Assembly (NCBI GenBank): GCA_001796935.1
Contig: MGNX01000033.1
Coordinates: forward strand, 10,318 to 22,172
Length of the DNA stretch: 11,855 nt
Direction: 5' to 3'
DNA from: Chloroflexi bacterium RBG_16_60_22
Lineage (GTDB): Bacteria > Chloroflexota > Dehalococcoidia > Dehalococcoidales > RBG-16-60-22
A program made the position numbers and the translations under genes. This document shows positions 6,175 through 11,855 of this stretch, piece after piece. A model generated the notes under the pieces. That model did no database searches and was not told the origin of the DNA. It saw nothing but the letters and a program-made list of their open reading frames with translations. How positions within the stretch are numbered: position 1 is the stretch's first letter; each line of letters starts with the position of its first letter.

Positions 6175-6807
6175 TTACGGCCCGTAATCCGTAGATTTTG
6201 AGACGATGGGATAATGGGGACGGTACAGCGAGCTTACCCTCACCCGGTCCCGTCTGCCCAGCCGGCGCAGCTCGCCGCGGAAGAACCTCAGCTTCAAGTT
6301 GCCCCAGTCGAGGAACTCCCTCGGTGTCACCGTCCCGCCGACGTTGACGCGGTTGACGGCGTAGACCGCCCACTCCACCGCGGCAAACCCGGCGGCCCCG
6401 GCGGCAATGAGGTCCTCGTGGCGGGTGGGGACGGTGGAGCCGCTGGCATCGAGGGTATGGAGCTTACCGTAGTAGATATAGGCGTTGGAGCCGTCCGGGA
6501 CCTCGTCCCCGAGCAGGGTCAGGACATCCCCCCAGAGGGAAAAAGGCTGGTACCGCCGGGGGAACTTATCCACGGGGTACTCCACCGCCTCCACCATAAC
6601 CCTGTTGGTCACGGTGGTGATATCCAGCTCGCGGGAGCCGGAAGTGGTGGCCTTGGTGGCCTTCTGCTCGTAAGGGAGGTGCTCGGAGAACTCCTTAACG
6701 GCCCGGTCGATGTGCCGGTTTAGTTCGTTATCCGTCCAGCGGTAGCTGCCGGAGTCCTCGTCATGCAGGTCCCGCCTGACGATGGTCCTCATTCCAGTTA
6801 AGTCCAT
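6175..6807 (-). CDS. putative phage head-tail adaptor (connector)
   Basis: Protein of 210 residues whose N-terminus (MRTIVRRDLHDEDSGSYRWT, then DNELNRHIDRAVKEF) follows the pattern Arg-x-x-L-x-D ... Trp-T-D-x-E-L-x-x-x-I-x-x-A, typical of adaptor proteins that sit under the portal ring (HK97 gp6, P22 gp4, T7 gp11 types). The middle is beta-rich (SRELDITTVTNRVMVEAVEY; NAYIYYGKLHTL), and a later helical section (HEDLIAAGAAGFAAVEW) also fits that family. The position between head genes and the tail protein supports the role. ATG 6807 has AAGGAG nine bases upstream, and the gap to the previous gene is 12 bases. The adaptor assignment rests on pattern memory, not a search; a tail completion protein is the main alternative. 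Confidence 0.7.
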   Translation of the reverse strand: MDLTGMRTIVRRDLHDEDSGSYRWTDNELNRHIDRAVKEFSEHLPYEQKATKATTSGSRELDITTVTNRVMVEAVEYPVDKFPRRYQPFSLWGDVLTLLGDEVPDGSNAYIYYGKLHTLDASGSTVPTRHEDLIAAGAAGFAAVEWAVYAVNRVNVGGTVTPREFLDWGNLKLRFFRGELRRLGRRDRVRVSSLYRPHYPIVSKSTDYGP

Positions 6808-6819
6808 GGTTATCGCTCC

Positions 6820-7032
6820 TTAAAGCTTCCTTATTTCCAGCCGGTCCAGCCGGGTGCAGGGCAGGCCCTCGTCGTGGCGGCAGAGCTCCAGGTCCGCGAA
6901 GGAAATCTCCTCGTTGGCGCCGCCCTCGTTGATGCTGACCGCCTTGCCGGACAGGGTCCGGGCATGGTCCATGAGCGCCTGCGCATCCGCCTGGCTGTCA
7001 AAGCTCAGGTCCGTTCTGATGCGGTACTTCAT
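6820..7032 (-). CDS. 70-residue phage-operon protein, unknown function
   Basis: Small protein beginning MKYRIRTDLSFDSQADAQAL, with a first strand, a helix (ADAQALMDHARTL), a second strand (KAVSINEG) and a third (EISFADLELCRHDEG), ending in a basic tail. Two cysteines flank the HDEG turn (LCRHDEGLPC). I see an alpha/beta layout but no domain I can name. The start is ATG 7032 rather than ATG 7044: GGAGG lies five bases upstream of 7032, and its ATGA overlaps the TGA stop of the LamG gene by four bases, a classical translational coupling. The frame from 7044 would put that ribosome site inside the gene. Its place between a lectin-like gene and the adaptor gives little hint of function. Confidence 0.75.
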   Translation of the reverse strand: MKYRIRTDLSFDSQADAQALMDHARTLSGKAVSINEGGANEEISFADLELCRHDEGLPCTRLDRLEIRKL

Positions 7033-7679
7033 CGATACCTCCATTTTGTTACCAGTCGGTTATTCTGTATTTCTGATAGGGTAAGGGCACGGTTATAAAG
7101 CCTGACCTCTCCAACCGTTCCGAGCATCCATCTCGCGCCTCTGGTCACGCCGAGCATGTTGGGTTGCCGACTAACGCTGCTTAACGTTCCATCGTAGCTC
7201 GCCGTGTCAATGCTTTGTTGGCCGTTCAAGTAACCTTTCAAGGTGGTGCCATCGCCGGTTACCACGATATGGTTCCAGGTATCGGCTGCCGGGGTTATGT
7301 CAGTAACCGTCAGGCTCGGTTGTCCGTCGTCAGACTGGCGCAAGGCAAAGAATATTCGGCCTGTGGTCAAGGAAAGGTGACATTCCCAGGGCCGGTAAGG
7401 GCTGGCGTTTACACTGCCCAGAAGGGCACGAATAGCGGAAAAGTCCGCGGGATTTGCCCAGAACTCCCAGGTGAATTCAGCCGGATAAAGAGCGCTTGCC
7501 GAGGCGTCGGCCACAGTTACGCGGTCGTCTATCCCGTCGAAACTTTCTCCCCGCGGCGTCCAAATAGCCCCGGTGACGGTGCCCGGGCGCCCGTAAGCCT
7601 CACGCGACATGATGGGACTACCATCCAATTCATAAAGGGGCAAATACAGCACCAGGCTGGGGTCTAACAATAGATTCAC
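7029..7679 (-). CDS. LamG/concanavalin A-like lectin-domain protein
   Basis: Protein of 216 residues, almost entirely one LamG/pentraxin-type jelly-roll. Typical steps appear in order: LVLYLPLYELDG, GRPGTVTGAIW, ESFDGIDDRVTV, FTWEFWANP, TWNHIVVTGDGTTLKGYLNG, GTVGEVRLYNRALTLSEIQ. Such domains bind carbohydrates or act as decoration on capsids, tails and cell surfaces; no signal peptide or membrane helix is seen. Start: a GTG at 7679 with TGAGGTG just upstream (formed partly by the previous gene's stop) gives NLLLDPSLVLY at the N-terminus. The frame is open for 83 more codons, but these overlap the 7688-8152 gene and are Arg/Gly-rich nonsense. Base composition is visibly more AT-rich than the flanking head genes, with TTG, TTA and CTA codons, suggesting a later arrival. 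It probably decorates the particle or aids attachment. Confidence 0.8.
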   Translation of the reverse strand: MNLLLDPSLVLYLPLYELDGSPIMSREAYGRPGTVTGAIWTPRGESFDGIDDRVTVADASASALYPAEFTWEFWANPADFSAIRALLGSVNASPYRPWECHLSLTTGRIFFALRQSDDGQPSLTVTDITPAADTWNHIVVTGDGTTLKGYLNGQQSIDTASYDGTLSSVSRQPNMLGVTRGARWMLGTVGEVRLYNRALTLSEIQNNRLVTKWRYR

Positions 7680-7687
7680 GGCACACC

Positions 7688-8152
7688 TCACGAAGCCGAA
7701 TAGACGACCTTGACGTAGCTGGAGCCCTTGGTCTTGCCCACGGCGTTCTCCCCGCCGGCCCCGCCCGACTTGATGACCAGGCGTACCTCGAAGGGCACCT
7801 CGTTGAAGTTGGTCACCGGCTTTAAGCGTCCGCTGTAGGTATATTCCTTGTAGGCGGAGGCGTCCGCCGCGTAGGTCACCTCGCTGTGGAGGTCCACCCA
7901 GGTGCCGCCCCGGTTGCGCGCCTGCCACTTGAACAGGACGGACTCCGTGGCGCCGCTGGACTTGACCGCACCGGTCAGCCCGAACTCGTACTCCAGCACC
8001 TCGCCCAGGGCCGGCGGGGTGATGGTAACGCTCTCCACTTCTTCATAGGCGTCGGTGGTGGTGGTGTGCTCGGCGCTCCACTGGACGCCGTCGGAAGTCA
8101 GGTTACCCCTGGCGAAGGGGTGCTCGATGTGCTCAATCACTGCCTGTACCAT
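7688..8152 (-). CDS. beta-rich structural protein, possible capsid decoration
   Basis: Protein of 154 residues following the major capsid gene. It starts MVQAVIEHIEHPFARGNLTS and is built of beta strands (EEVESVTITPP, VLEYEFGLTG, ESVLFKWQARN, YKEYTYSGRLK, PFEVRLVIKSG, SSYVKVVYSAS), with Gly/Ser-rich turns. It reads like an Ig- or jelly-roll-type sandwich, which suits a decoration, head-fibre or tail protein. I cannot name the family. ATG 8152 has a strong GGGAGG seven bases upstream. The gap to the capsid gene is 55 bases, the longest in the operon, and the gap to the LamG gene is 8 bases. Alternatives are a minor head protein or a tail tube protein; the latter would fill an otherwise missing role. 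Confidence 0.7.
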   Translation of the reverse strand: MVQAVIEHIEHPFARGNLTSDGVQWSAEHTTTTDAYEEVESVTITPPALGEVLEYEFGLTGAVKSSGATESVLFKWQARNRGGTWVDLHSEVTYAADASAYKEYTYSGRLKPVTNFNEVPFEVRLVIKSGGAGGENAVGKTKGSSYVKVVYSAS

Positions 8153-8207
8153 GTTTTACCTCCCGCGGGGGAAATACCCCTCCCCCTTTGCTTATTATGT
8201 TAAGTAT

Positions 8208-9128
8208 TTAGTCCTGGACGCCGATTAAAGCCGCCGCCTTGACCGAGCTGAACAGGGCCAGGGAGACGTACCACTTGACCCTCGTCCGGGAAGCGTCCTT
8301 GTTCTCCAGCGGCCCCACCGGTTCCGCCTGCAGGTGTCCGGGGCTGGTCAGGCCGCAGAGGGCCCCCTCCCCGAACTGCACGGCGTATATCGTGGAGCTG
8401 GCGCCGCCGGTGGTATCCGTTTCCACGCCGCCGACGAGGACGTGGGTATCCAGTATCCAGTCGTTGACGCCGATGGGCACGCTGTCCCAGAGCTGGATGA
8501 AGTTGCCCCACTGGTCACGGTCGGTCTCGGTCATGCCGCCGGCCGCCCGCACCAGGGCATTGAGCTTGCGCCGGGAGCGGCGGCTCATGAGGAGCATGTC
8601 CGGCTTGCCGCCCTTGACCGCGTCGATAAGCTCGTCGAGCTTGGCCAGGGTCAGCGTCGCCCCCGTATCCCCCACGGCGATTACCTGGTTGCCGGCGGTC
8701 TCCGTGTCGATGAGCTTGCGGAGACCGTCGAACTCCTTGGCGTTGGTGGCCGAATCGCCGTAGATGAAGATATCCTCGAACTTGTCGCGCAGCGCCTTGG
8801 CCTTCAGCTCGATGACCGCCGCCTCCAGGTCCTGGATGTTGCTGCGGGTGGACTTGAGAAAGTTGTCCACGTCCGCATCGCCGCCCATGATTTTCAGGTT
8901 GGCCGTCAACTGCTCGAAGGTGGGCGTCGATTCCGCCCAGGTGTCACCGACGTCATAGAAGTCGATGCCGGGCAGGGTCTTTTCCTGGTTGTAGGTCAGT
9001 CCGTTGCCCACGATTTCAATGAACGGGAGCCTCTGGAGGACCGGCGAGTCCTTGACAATGGTCTCCACCACCCCCTGCAGCAGCATATCGTTGGACAGCT
9101 TGACTGCCTCTGCTAATGTTAAAGCCAT
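8208..9128 (-). CDS. phage major capsid protein, HK97-fold
   Basis: Main shell protein of 306 residues. It begins with a helical arm (LTLAEAVKLSNDMLLQGVVE), then the PVLQRLPFIEI strand and a long extended loop (GDTWAESTPTFEQLTANLKI). The central spine-like helix (IQDLEAAVIELKAKALRDKF) precedes EDIFIYGDSATNAKEFDGLRK. The later DMLLMSRRSRRKLNALVRAAG, an A-domain-like stretch (YAVQFGEGALCGLTSPG) and the closing strand (RVKWYVSLALFSSVKAAALIGV) match capsid proteins of tailed phages. Length is normal for a form without a large delta domain, consistent with a separate scaffold gene upstream. ATG 9128 directly abuts the scaffold stop (TAAATG). The ribosome site AGGAGG sits inside the scaffold gene's last codons, so the two are probably coupled. 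The fold assignment is strong from pattern; the exact family is not determined. Confidence 0.9.
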   Translation of the reverse strand: MALTLAEAVKLSNDMLLQGVVETIVKDSPVLQRLPFIEIVGNGLTYNQEKTLPGIDFYDVGDTWAESTPTFEQLTANLKIMGGDADVDNFLKSTRSNIQDLEAAVIELKAKALRDKFEDIFIYGDSATNAKEFDGLRKLIDTETAGNQVIAVGDTGATLTLAKLDELIDAVKGGKPDMLLMSRRSRRKLNALVRAAGGMTETDRDQWGNFIQLWDSVPIGVNDWILDTHVLVGGVETDTTGGASSTIYAVQFGEGALCGLTSPGHLQAEPVGPLENKDASRTRVKWYVSLALFSSVKAAALIGVQD

Positions 9129-9620
9129 TTACCTTTCACCTCCTATGGCATACTGAATTTTTTCCCGGGGAGACAGCCCCGAGAGGTCCAGCCGCGCCCG
9201 TTGCGGGGCGCCGGCCGGTATCCTCGTCCTGGCGGCCTCCGTCTCCATTTCCTGCCGGACCTTCTCCATGAGCGCCCGGGCATTCTTGAGAGATTCGTTG
9301 ACTTCCTCGATGGTACCACCGGTTATCAGCTCGGCGAGCAGGCCGGGATTGGCCTGGACGATGAGCTCACGGTAAGCAGCCACCGCCTGGGGCAATGCCT
9401 TGCCGAGCTCGTCAAGGGCCTGGCGGGCCTCCCCCAGCGACCGTTGAAGCTCGGCGATTTCGCCATCCCTGGCCGCCAGGGCCTGTTCCAGCCGGGTAAC
9501 GGCGACCTCCCGCAGCTTCACCTCGCGGGCCAGGGCCTCGTTCTCCTGCCGGAGTTCCTCCGGCTCGTTACCGGCGCCATCGACTTCTTCCGTCTTTTCC
9601 TGTTCTTCTTCCGTAACCAT
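9129..9620 (-). CDS. phage scaffolding protein
   Basis: Protein of 163 residues encoded between portal and capsid genes, the usual place for scaffold. It has a very acidic start (VTEEEQEKTEEVDGAGNEPE), a long coiled coil (about 20-78, with heptads such as LRQENEALAREVKLREVAV), a helical middle, and a basic C-terminal part (AARTRIPAGAPQRARLD; SPREKIQYAIGGER) that could contact the capsid inner face. Nothing resembles a protease catalytic site, so no maturation protease is evident here. ATG 9620 is preceded by AGGAGG with four bases between. Its last codons also contain the ribosome site for the capsid gene. Confidence in scaffold comes from composition plus position, since scaffolds diverge fast. 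Confidence 0.85.
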   Translation of the reverse strand: MVTEEEQEKTEEVDGAGNEPEELRQENEALAREVKLREVAVTRLEQALAARDGEIAELQRSLGEARQALDELGKALPQAVAAYRELIVQANPGLLAELITGGTIEEVNESLKNARALMEKVRQEMETEAARTRIPAGAPQRARLDLSGLSPREKIQYAIGGER

Positions 9621-9632
9621 TTTGCCTCCTGA

Positions 9633-11018
9633 TTACTCCTCAAAGCCTTCCGCCCGGGCAGTCCCAGCACTCTCTCTCGCGCCGCTCCTGGCGGACTTGG
9701 CGTTAAACTCCTTGTTCATCTTGAGAATGGACTCCCTCTCCTCCAGCCACCGCTGGAACTCGTCGTCCGGGTCACGCACGCCGAGCTCGTCCATGGCGGT
9801 GCGGCGGGAGTGGAGCCCGGTCTGGACCATCACCTGCTCGCTGCCCACCCTTTTCTCCAGGTCCTTGGGCAGCACCGGCCCCCAGACCACCCGCAGGTGG
9901 TTATCCCCGTAGTCCTCGCCCCGGTACTTTTCCAGCAGCTTCAGAATCATCTCGTTGCGGCGGTTGTAGGCGGCCGTCCGGATAATCCTCTTCCGCCTCA
10001 CCTTTTGCAGCAGCGGCTGGAGCTCAATCTCCAGGGCCACGCCGGACAGGTCCCTCTCGATACCGCCGAAGGCCGACCGCGGCGACTCGGATAAATCGTG
10101 CAGGGCACGGTAAATAAGGTCGATATAATTAATATGTAAGTTGACGCCGCCGCCCTGGAGCAGGTCGAGCAGGTAGGCCCGGGCCGCTTCGGGGATATTC
10201 CAGACCGCCCCCGGCCGGATGGCGATGTCCTCGGACTCCTCTACGTTTTCCAGTACCGCGATGGGGTTGCCGGAAAGCTCCAGGATGCGGGAGAGCTGGC
10301 TCATGGCCCGGTTCAGCTCCCGCTGTGATTCCATTATCGGGGGCAAATCGGAGGTGCCCCAGAACTTCTTGGGCTCGCGGAGGTTGGGGAAAATCACGAA
10401 GGGTATGAAGCCGTAGGGGTTGGCTTTGGCGTCCACCGGGGCGCCGTCAACATACAGCTCGAAATCACGCTCCGTCCAAAGCTCGGTGACCGCCGCTGTC
10501 CTGCCCTTCGGCTTGAGGCCGTAGGTAAGCTCCGCCTCCTCGGCGGAGAGGCGATAGCGGGAGGCCACCCGCCACACCCGGGAAATATCATCGCCAGAAG
10601 ACCAGGCATAGAGCCCCTGGACATCGGGCGCGGTGACCCTGACCCTTTTTTCGGCGGCATCCCAGATGACCTTATAACAGGCGTCGCCCAGCACGGCGCA
10701 GTCGATTTCCGTCTCCAGGTCGAGCTGCTCCAGCTGGTTATCGGCGTACACTTTATAGAGGGCGGCCTCGGCCTTCCGGGCCCTTTCCCGCGCACCCTCC
10801 GAGTCCTCCGTGGGGTCCACAGCAAAAGTGATACCGGTCATCAGGTAAGCGGTTATCTTCTCCACGAATACCCGGGCATAGTTGAAAATGAGCCGCCGCT
10901 CCCCTCTTCTTTCCCGGCCCTCCCACTGACGGCCACCGTAAAAGTCGAGAAGCTCCTGGTAGCCCTTTATTCTCTCCAGGTCCATACGGGCCAGCTGTGA
11001 AGGAATTGTTTCATTCAT
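9633..11018 (-). CDS. phage portal protein, SPP1 gp6-like
   Basis: Dodecameric ring protein that forms the DNA entry and exit pore at one capsid vertex; 461 residues, normal for the family. Features in order: an N-terminal helix and RIKGYQELLDFYGGRQWEG; an IFNYARVFVEKITAYLMTGI segment; a beta-rich wing region (ACYKVIWDAAEKRVRVTAPD; VYAW-like loop LYAWSSGDDISRVWRV); NPYGFIPFVIFPN; a helix with SQRELNRAMSQLSRILELSG; and SGVALEIELQPLLQKVRRKR followed by YNRRNEMILKLLEKY, typical of the crown side of SPP1-type portals. The tail (last 40 residues) is charged and probably disordered. ATG 11018 has AAGGAG ten bases upstream, and gaps to neighbours are 12-15 bases. No large terminase gene precedes it, which is unusual. 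Confidence 0.9.
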   Translation of the reverse strand: MNETIPSQLARMDLERIKGYQELLDFYGGRQWEGRERRGERRLIFNYARVFVEKITAYLMTGITFAVDPTEDSEGARERARKAEAALYKVYADNQLEQLDLETEIDCAVLGDACYKVIWDAAEKRVRVTAPDVQGLYAWSSGDDISRVWRVASRYRLSAEEAELTYGLKPKGRTAAVTELWTERDFELYVDGAPVDAKANPYGFIPFVIFPNLREPKKFWGTSDLPPIMESQRELNRAMSQLSRILELSGNPIAVLENVEESEDIAIRPGAVWNIPEAARAYLLDLLQGGGVNLHINYIDLIYRALHDLSESPRSAFGGIERDLSGVALEIELQPLLQKVRRKRIIRTAAYNRRNEMILKLLEKYRGEDYGDNHLRVVWGPVLPKDLEKRVGSEQVMVQTGLHSRRTAMDELGVRDPDDEFQRWLEERESILKMNKEFNAKSARSGARESAGTARAEGFEE

Positions 11019-11033
11019 CGGTATCCCGCTCCT

Positions 11034-11399
11034 TTAGCCCATTTCTCCGGGTCTCCCGCCCGACCCCGCCAGCACCCCGCTGAAGGAAGGGCTTTTCAGC
11101 GCCCTCTGTATCGTCCGCTTACTCACCCCGAAGAGCTGGGCCAGCTCCTTGACACCCCAGCCGCCATCAAAGAGGCGGTTAATCTCCCGGTTCCGCGAGT
11201 CCTTCAGCCAGCGCTGCCTCCCCCGCGGCTCGTCGTAGAGGCACTGCGGAAACGGACAGTTGAGGCAGGAGGTGGCAAATTCGCAGCCCTCGTCGCGGTA
11301 GTGGCAGTATTCCGGCGGTAAATCCAGGTCATTTTGCTTGGCTTCCCCCTTGTCCGGTCCAGGTTCGTCATCGCCAGTCTCACGCGTCGTCAAATCCAT
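11034..11399 (-). CDS. Cys-cluster helix-turn-helix protein, first gene of phage operon
   Basis: Protein of 121 residues. After a hydrophilic, acidic N-terminus (1-30) comes a cluster of five cysteines, Cys32, 39, 45, 48 and 53, in the form C-x6-C-x5-C-x2-C-P-F-P-x-C, possibly binding zinc or an iron-sulphur centre. Residues about 70-100 form a homeodomain/resolvase-like helix-turn-helix (REINRLFDGGWGVKELAQLF, then GVSKRTIQRAL). It occupies the place of the small terminase subunit, which also recognises DNA through such a helix-turn-helix, but could equally be a regulator of its own operon. ATG 11399 has GAGGTG four bases upstream. The portal gene starts 15 bases after its stop. The promoter lies about 30-60 bases upstream. 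The family of the Cys motif is not known to me by name; the HTH is clear. Confidence 0.75.
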   Translation of the reverse strand: MDLTTRETGDDEPGPDKGEAKQNDLDLPPEYCHYRDEGCEFATSCLNCPFPQCLYDEPRGRQRWLKDSRNREINRLFDGGWGVKELAQLFGVSKRTIQRALKSPSFSGVLAGSGGRPGEMG

Positions 11400-11426
11400 C
11401 GCTCACCTCGCCAACCAAACAGGGAA

Positions 11427-11456
11427 AGAATAGCACATACGTTCTACTACCGTCAA
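11427..11456 (-). promoter_or_regulatory. leftward promoter of the structural operon
   Basis: Read on the - strand, TTGACG (11451-11456) is followed by an 18-base spacer and TATTCT (11427-11432), a fair sigma-70-type match. The start of the Cys-cluster gene lies 28 bases downstream of the -10 box. Inside the spacer lies GAACGTATGTGC (11433-11444), one base from the GAAC-N4-GTTC form of LexA boxes in many Gram-positives; this may be chance. Confidence 0.6.
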
Positions 11457-11486
11457 TGCTTTTTTGTCGTATTTTTGCGTAAACTC

Positions 11487-11515
11487 TTGACAAATGGACT
11501 CTAGAGTGTTACAAT
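11487..11515 (+). promoter_or_regulatory. strong rightward sigma-70-type promoter
   Basis: TTGACA (11487-11492), exactly 17 bases of spacer, then TACAAT (11510-11515): a perfect -35 box, ideal spacing and a near-perfect -10 box. Transcription would start near 11522, about 40 bases ahead of the ATG at 11562. The spacer contains the 10-base palindrome ACTCTAGAGT (11498-11507), well placed for a repressor to block polymerase. Confidence 0.8.
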
Positions 11516-11532
11516 TGCTTTGATAAAGCAAT
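11514..11532 (+). repeat. inverted repeat, probable operator
   Basis: ATTGCTTT (11514-11521) and AAAGCAAT (11525-11532) are perfect 8-base arms around GAT. It overlaps the end of the -10 box and the expected transcription start, a typical repressor site. In RNA it could also form a hairpin in the leader. Confidence 0.6.
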
Positions 11533-11548
11533 ATTTGTTAAAATATTG
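11529..11548 (+). repeat. second inverted repeat, probable operator
   Basis: CAATATTT (11529-11536) and AAATATTG (11541-11548) are perfect 8-base arms around GTTA. It shares CAAT with the preceding repeat, so the two repeats are nested and could form alternative, mutually exclusive structures or adjacent protein sites. The ribosome site of the gene at 11562 follows immediately. Confidence 0.6.
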
Positions 11549-11561
11549 TTAAGAGAATGTT

Positions 11562-11768
11562 ATGCCGGTCTGGGACAACTATCTTAACGTAATCGAGGCC
11601 AGCCGCCGTCTCAGGGTACACCCGGAAACGGTGAAGCGGCTGTGCCGCCAGGGTGACCTGCCCGCCACCAAGATTCACAATACCTGGCTTATCAATAAGG
11701 ACACCCTGGACAACTTCGCCGGGACCTATAATCCCAGCCGGGGCGCCCGGAAAAAACTTATGATGTAA
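11562..11768 (+). CDS. excisionase-type (MerR-like winged helix) DNA-binding protein
   Basis: Protein of 68 residues, nearly all one excisionase-family DNA-binding domain: YLNVIEASRRLRVHPETVKR forms the helix-turn-helix, LCRQGDLPATKIHNTWLINK the wing, and DTLDNFAGTY the closing helix. Such proteins act as excisionases, phage or plasmid regulators, or small transcription factors. A basic tail (SRGARKKLMM) may add DNA contact. It has a strong promoter but only a weak ribosome site (AAGAGA, five bases from the ATG). No integrase is visible beside it, so regulation of the divergent structural operon or of itself, through the inverted repeats just upstream, is at least as likely as excision. Confidence 0.8.
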   Translation: MPVWDNYLNVIEASRRLRVHPETVKRLCRQGDLPATKIHNTWLINKDTLDNFAGTYNPSRGARKKLMM

Positions 11769-11835
11769 TCAAACGTTATATATTTAAAGGAGACTGAATA
11801 ATAAGCACAGCACCACCACTGAACCCACCCCATCC

Positions 11836-11854
11836 CCTCCTCTGTGCAAGGAGG
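11836..11854 (+). other. short inverted repeat at window end
   Basis: CCTCCT (11836-11841) and AGGAGG (11849-11854) flank a seven-base loop. It lies 68 bases after the excisionase-type gene, with no T tract visible before the window ends. It could be part of a terminator or the start of a new ribosome-site region. The 87 bases between 11769 and the window end hold an AAAGGAG (11789-11795) but no start codon at a usable distance, and no other feature I can support. Confidence 0.3.
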
Positions 11855-11855
11855 C

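Larger units (their letters stand above)
11400..11561. promoter_or_regulatory. AT-rich divergent control region between phage operon and excisionase-type gene
   Basis: The 162-base stretch contains two facing promoters, an imperfect tandem repeat at 11461-11481 (TTTTTGTCGTA then TTTTTGCGTA), and three perfect inverted repeats at 11498-11507, 11514-11532 and 11529-11548. It is far more AT-rich than either flank. The layout resembles a phage or plasmid switch with operators for one or both flanking DNA-binding proteins. Confidence 0.65.

Noticed and set aside
6155..6373. An N-terminal extension of 73 codons for the tail protein
   Set aside because: It overlaps the adaptor gene in another frame, is Arg/Gly-rich, and the ATG at 6154 has its own good ribosome site.
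7680..7928. An N-terminal extension of 83 codons for the LamG protein
   Set aside because: It overlaps the preceding gene and reads as Arg/Gly/Gln-rich nonsense; the GTG at 7679 with TGAGGTG upstream fits the operon spacing.
8239..9116. Long + strand frames opposite the major capsid gene
   Set aside because: The capsid reading is clear on the - strand; these frames have no recognisable domains and no operon logic.
1..11855. CRISPR arrays, tRNA or rRNA genes, insertion sequences
   Set aside because: No regularly spaced repeats, cloverleaf-like sequences, ribosomal RNA stretches or transposase-like proteins were seen on either strand.

Overview
The window looks like part of a bacterial chromosome, moderately GC-rich and gene-dense, with Shine-Dalgarno sequences ahead of nearly every gene. 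The protein style (a NarL-type regulator with an odd receiver, SipW/TasA-type export genes, a phage structural operon) reminds me of Chloroflexota, perhaps Dehalococcoidia. That placement is an impression from protein sequences, not a proven assignment.

Left part (about 1-3920, all + strand). A LuxR/NarL-type regulator with a degenerate receiver domain (53-841) is followed by a 162-base gap, then a three-gene cassette. Gene one (1004-1804) joins a cytosolic ubiquitin-like beta-grasp domain to a SipW-type signal segment and an exported domain. Gene two (1881-2954) is a second exported protein with the same type of signal segment and a related C-terminal domain. Gene three (2973-3920) is a signal peptidase I of the SipW/Sec11 type (Ser/His) with a cytosolic coiled-coil and proline-rich tail. 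By analogy with Bacillus TasA/TapA/SipW, the third gene probably processes the first two, which would form surface fibres or another extracellular structure.

Middle and right part (3917-11399, all - strand). A tight ten-gene phage-type structural operon runs leftward from a promoter near 11430-11456. In transcription order it encodes a Cys-cluster HTH protein, a portal protein, a coiled-coil scaffold, an HK97-fold major capsid protein, a beta-rich protein (possible decoration), a LamG lectin-like protein, a 70-residue protein, a head-tail adaptor, a large tail protein with a sialidase-type Asp-box and a baseplate-like C-terminal half, and a small beta-rich (possibly OB-fold) protein. Gaps are 0-55 bases and one pair overlaps by 4. 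No large terminase, protease, tail tube, tape measure, lysis gene or integrase is visible. The operon is therefore either a cut-off prophage whose other genes lie to the right, or a reduced, domesticated particle.

Right end (11400-11855). A 162-base AT-rich divergent control region holds two facing promoters and three perfect inverted repeats. It separates the structural operon from a + strand excisionase-type DNA-binding gene (11562-11768).

The two halves meet tail to tail: the signal peptidase gene and the last phage-type gene share a palindromic CTAG as both stop codons, with no terminator between them. The most novel element is the ubiquitin-like/SipW-substrate/extended-peptidase cassette; the second is the small capsid operon beside it.
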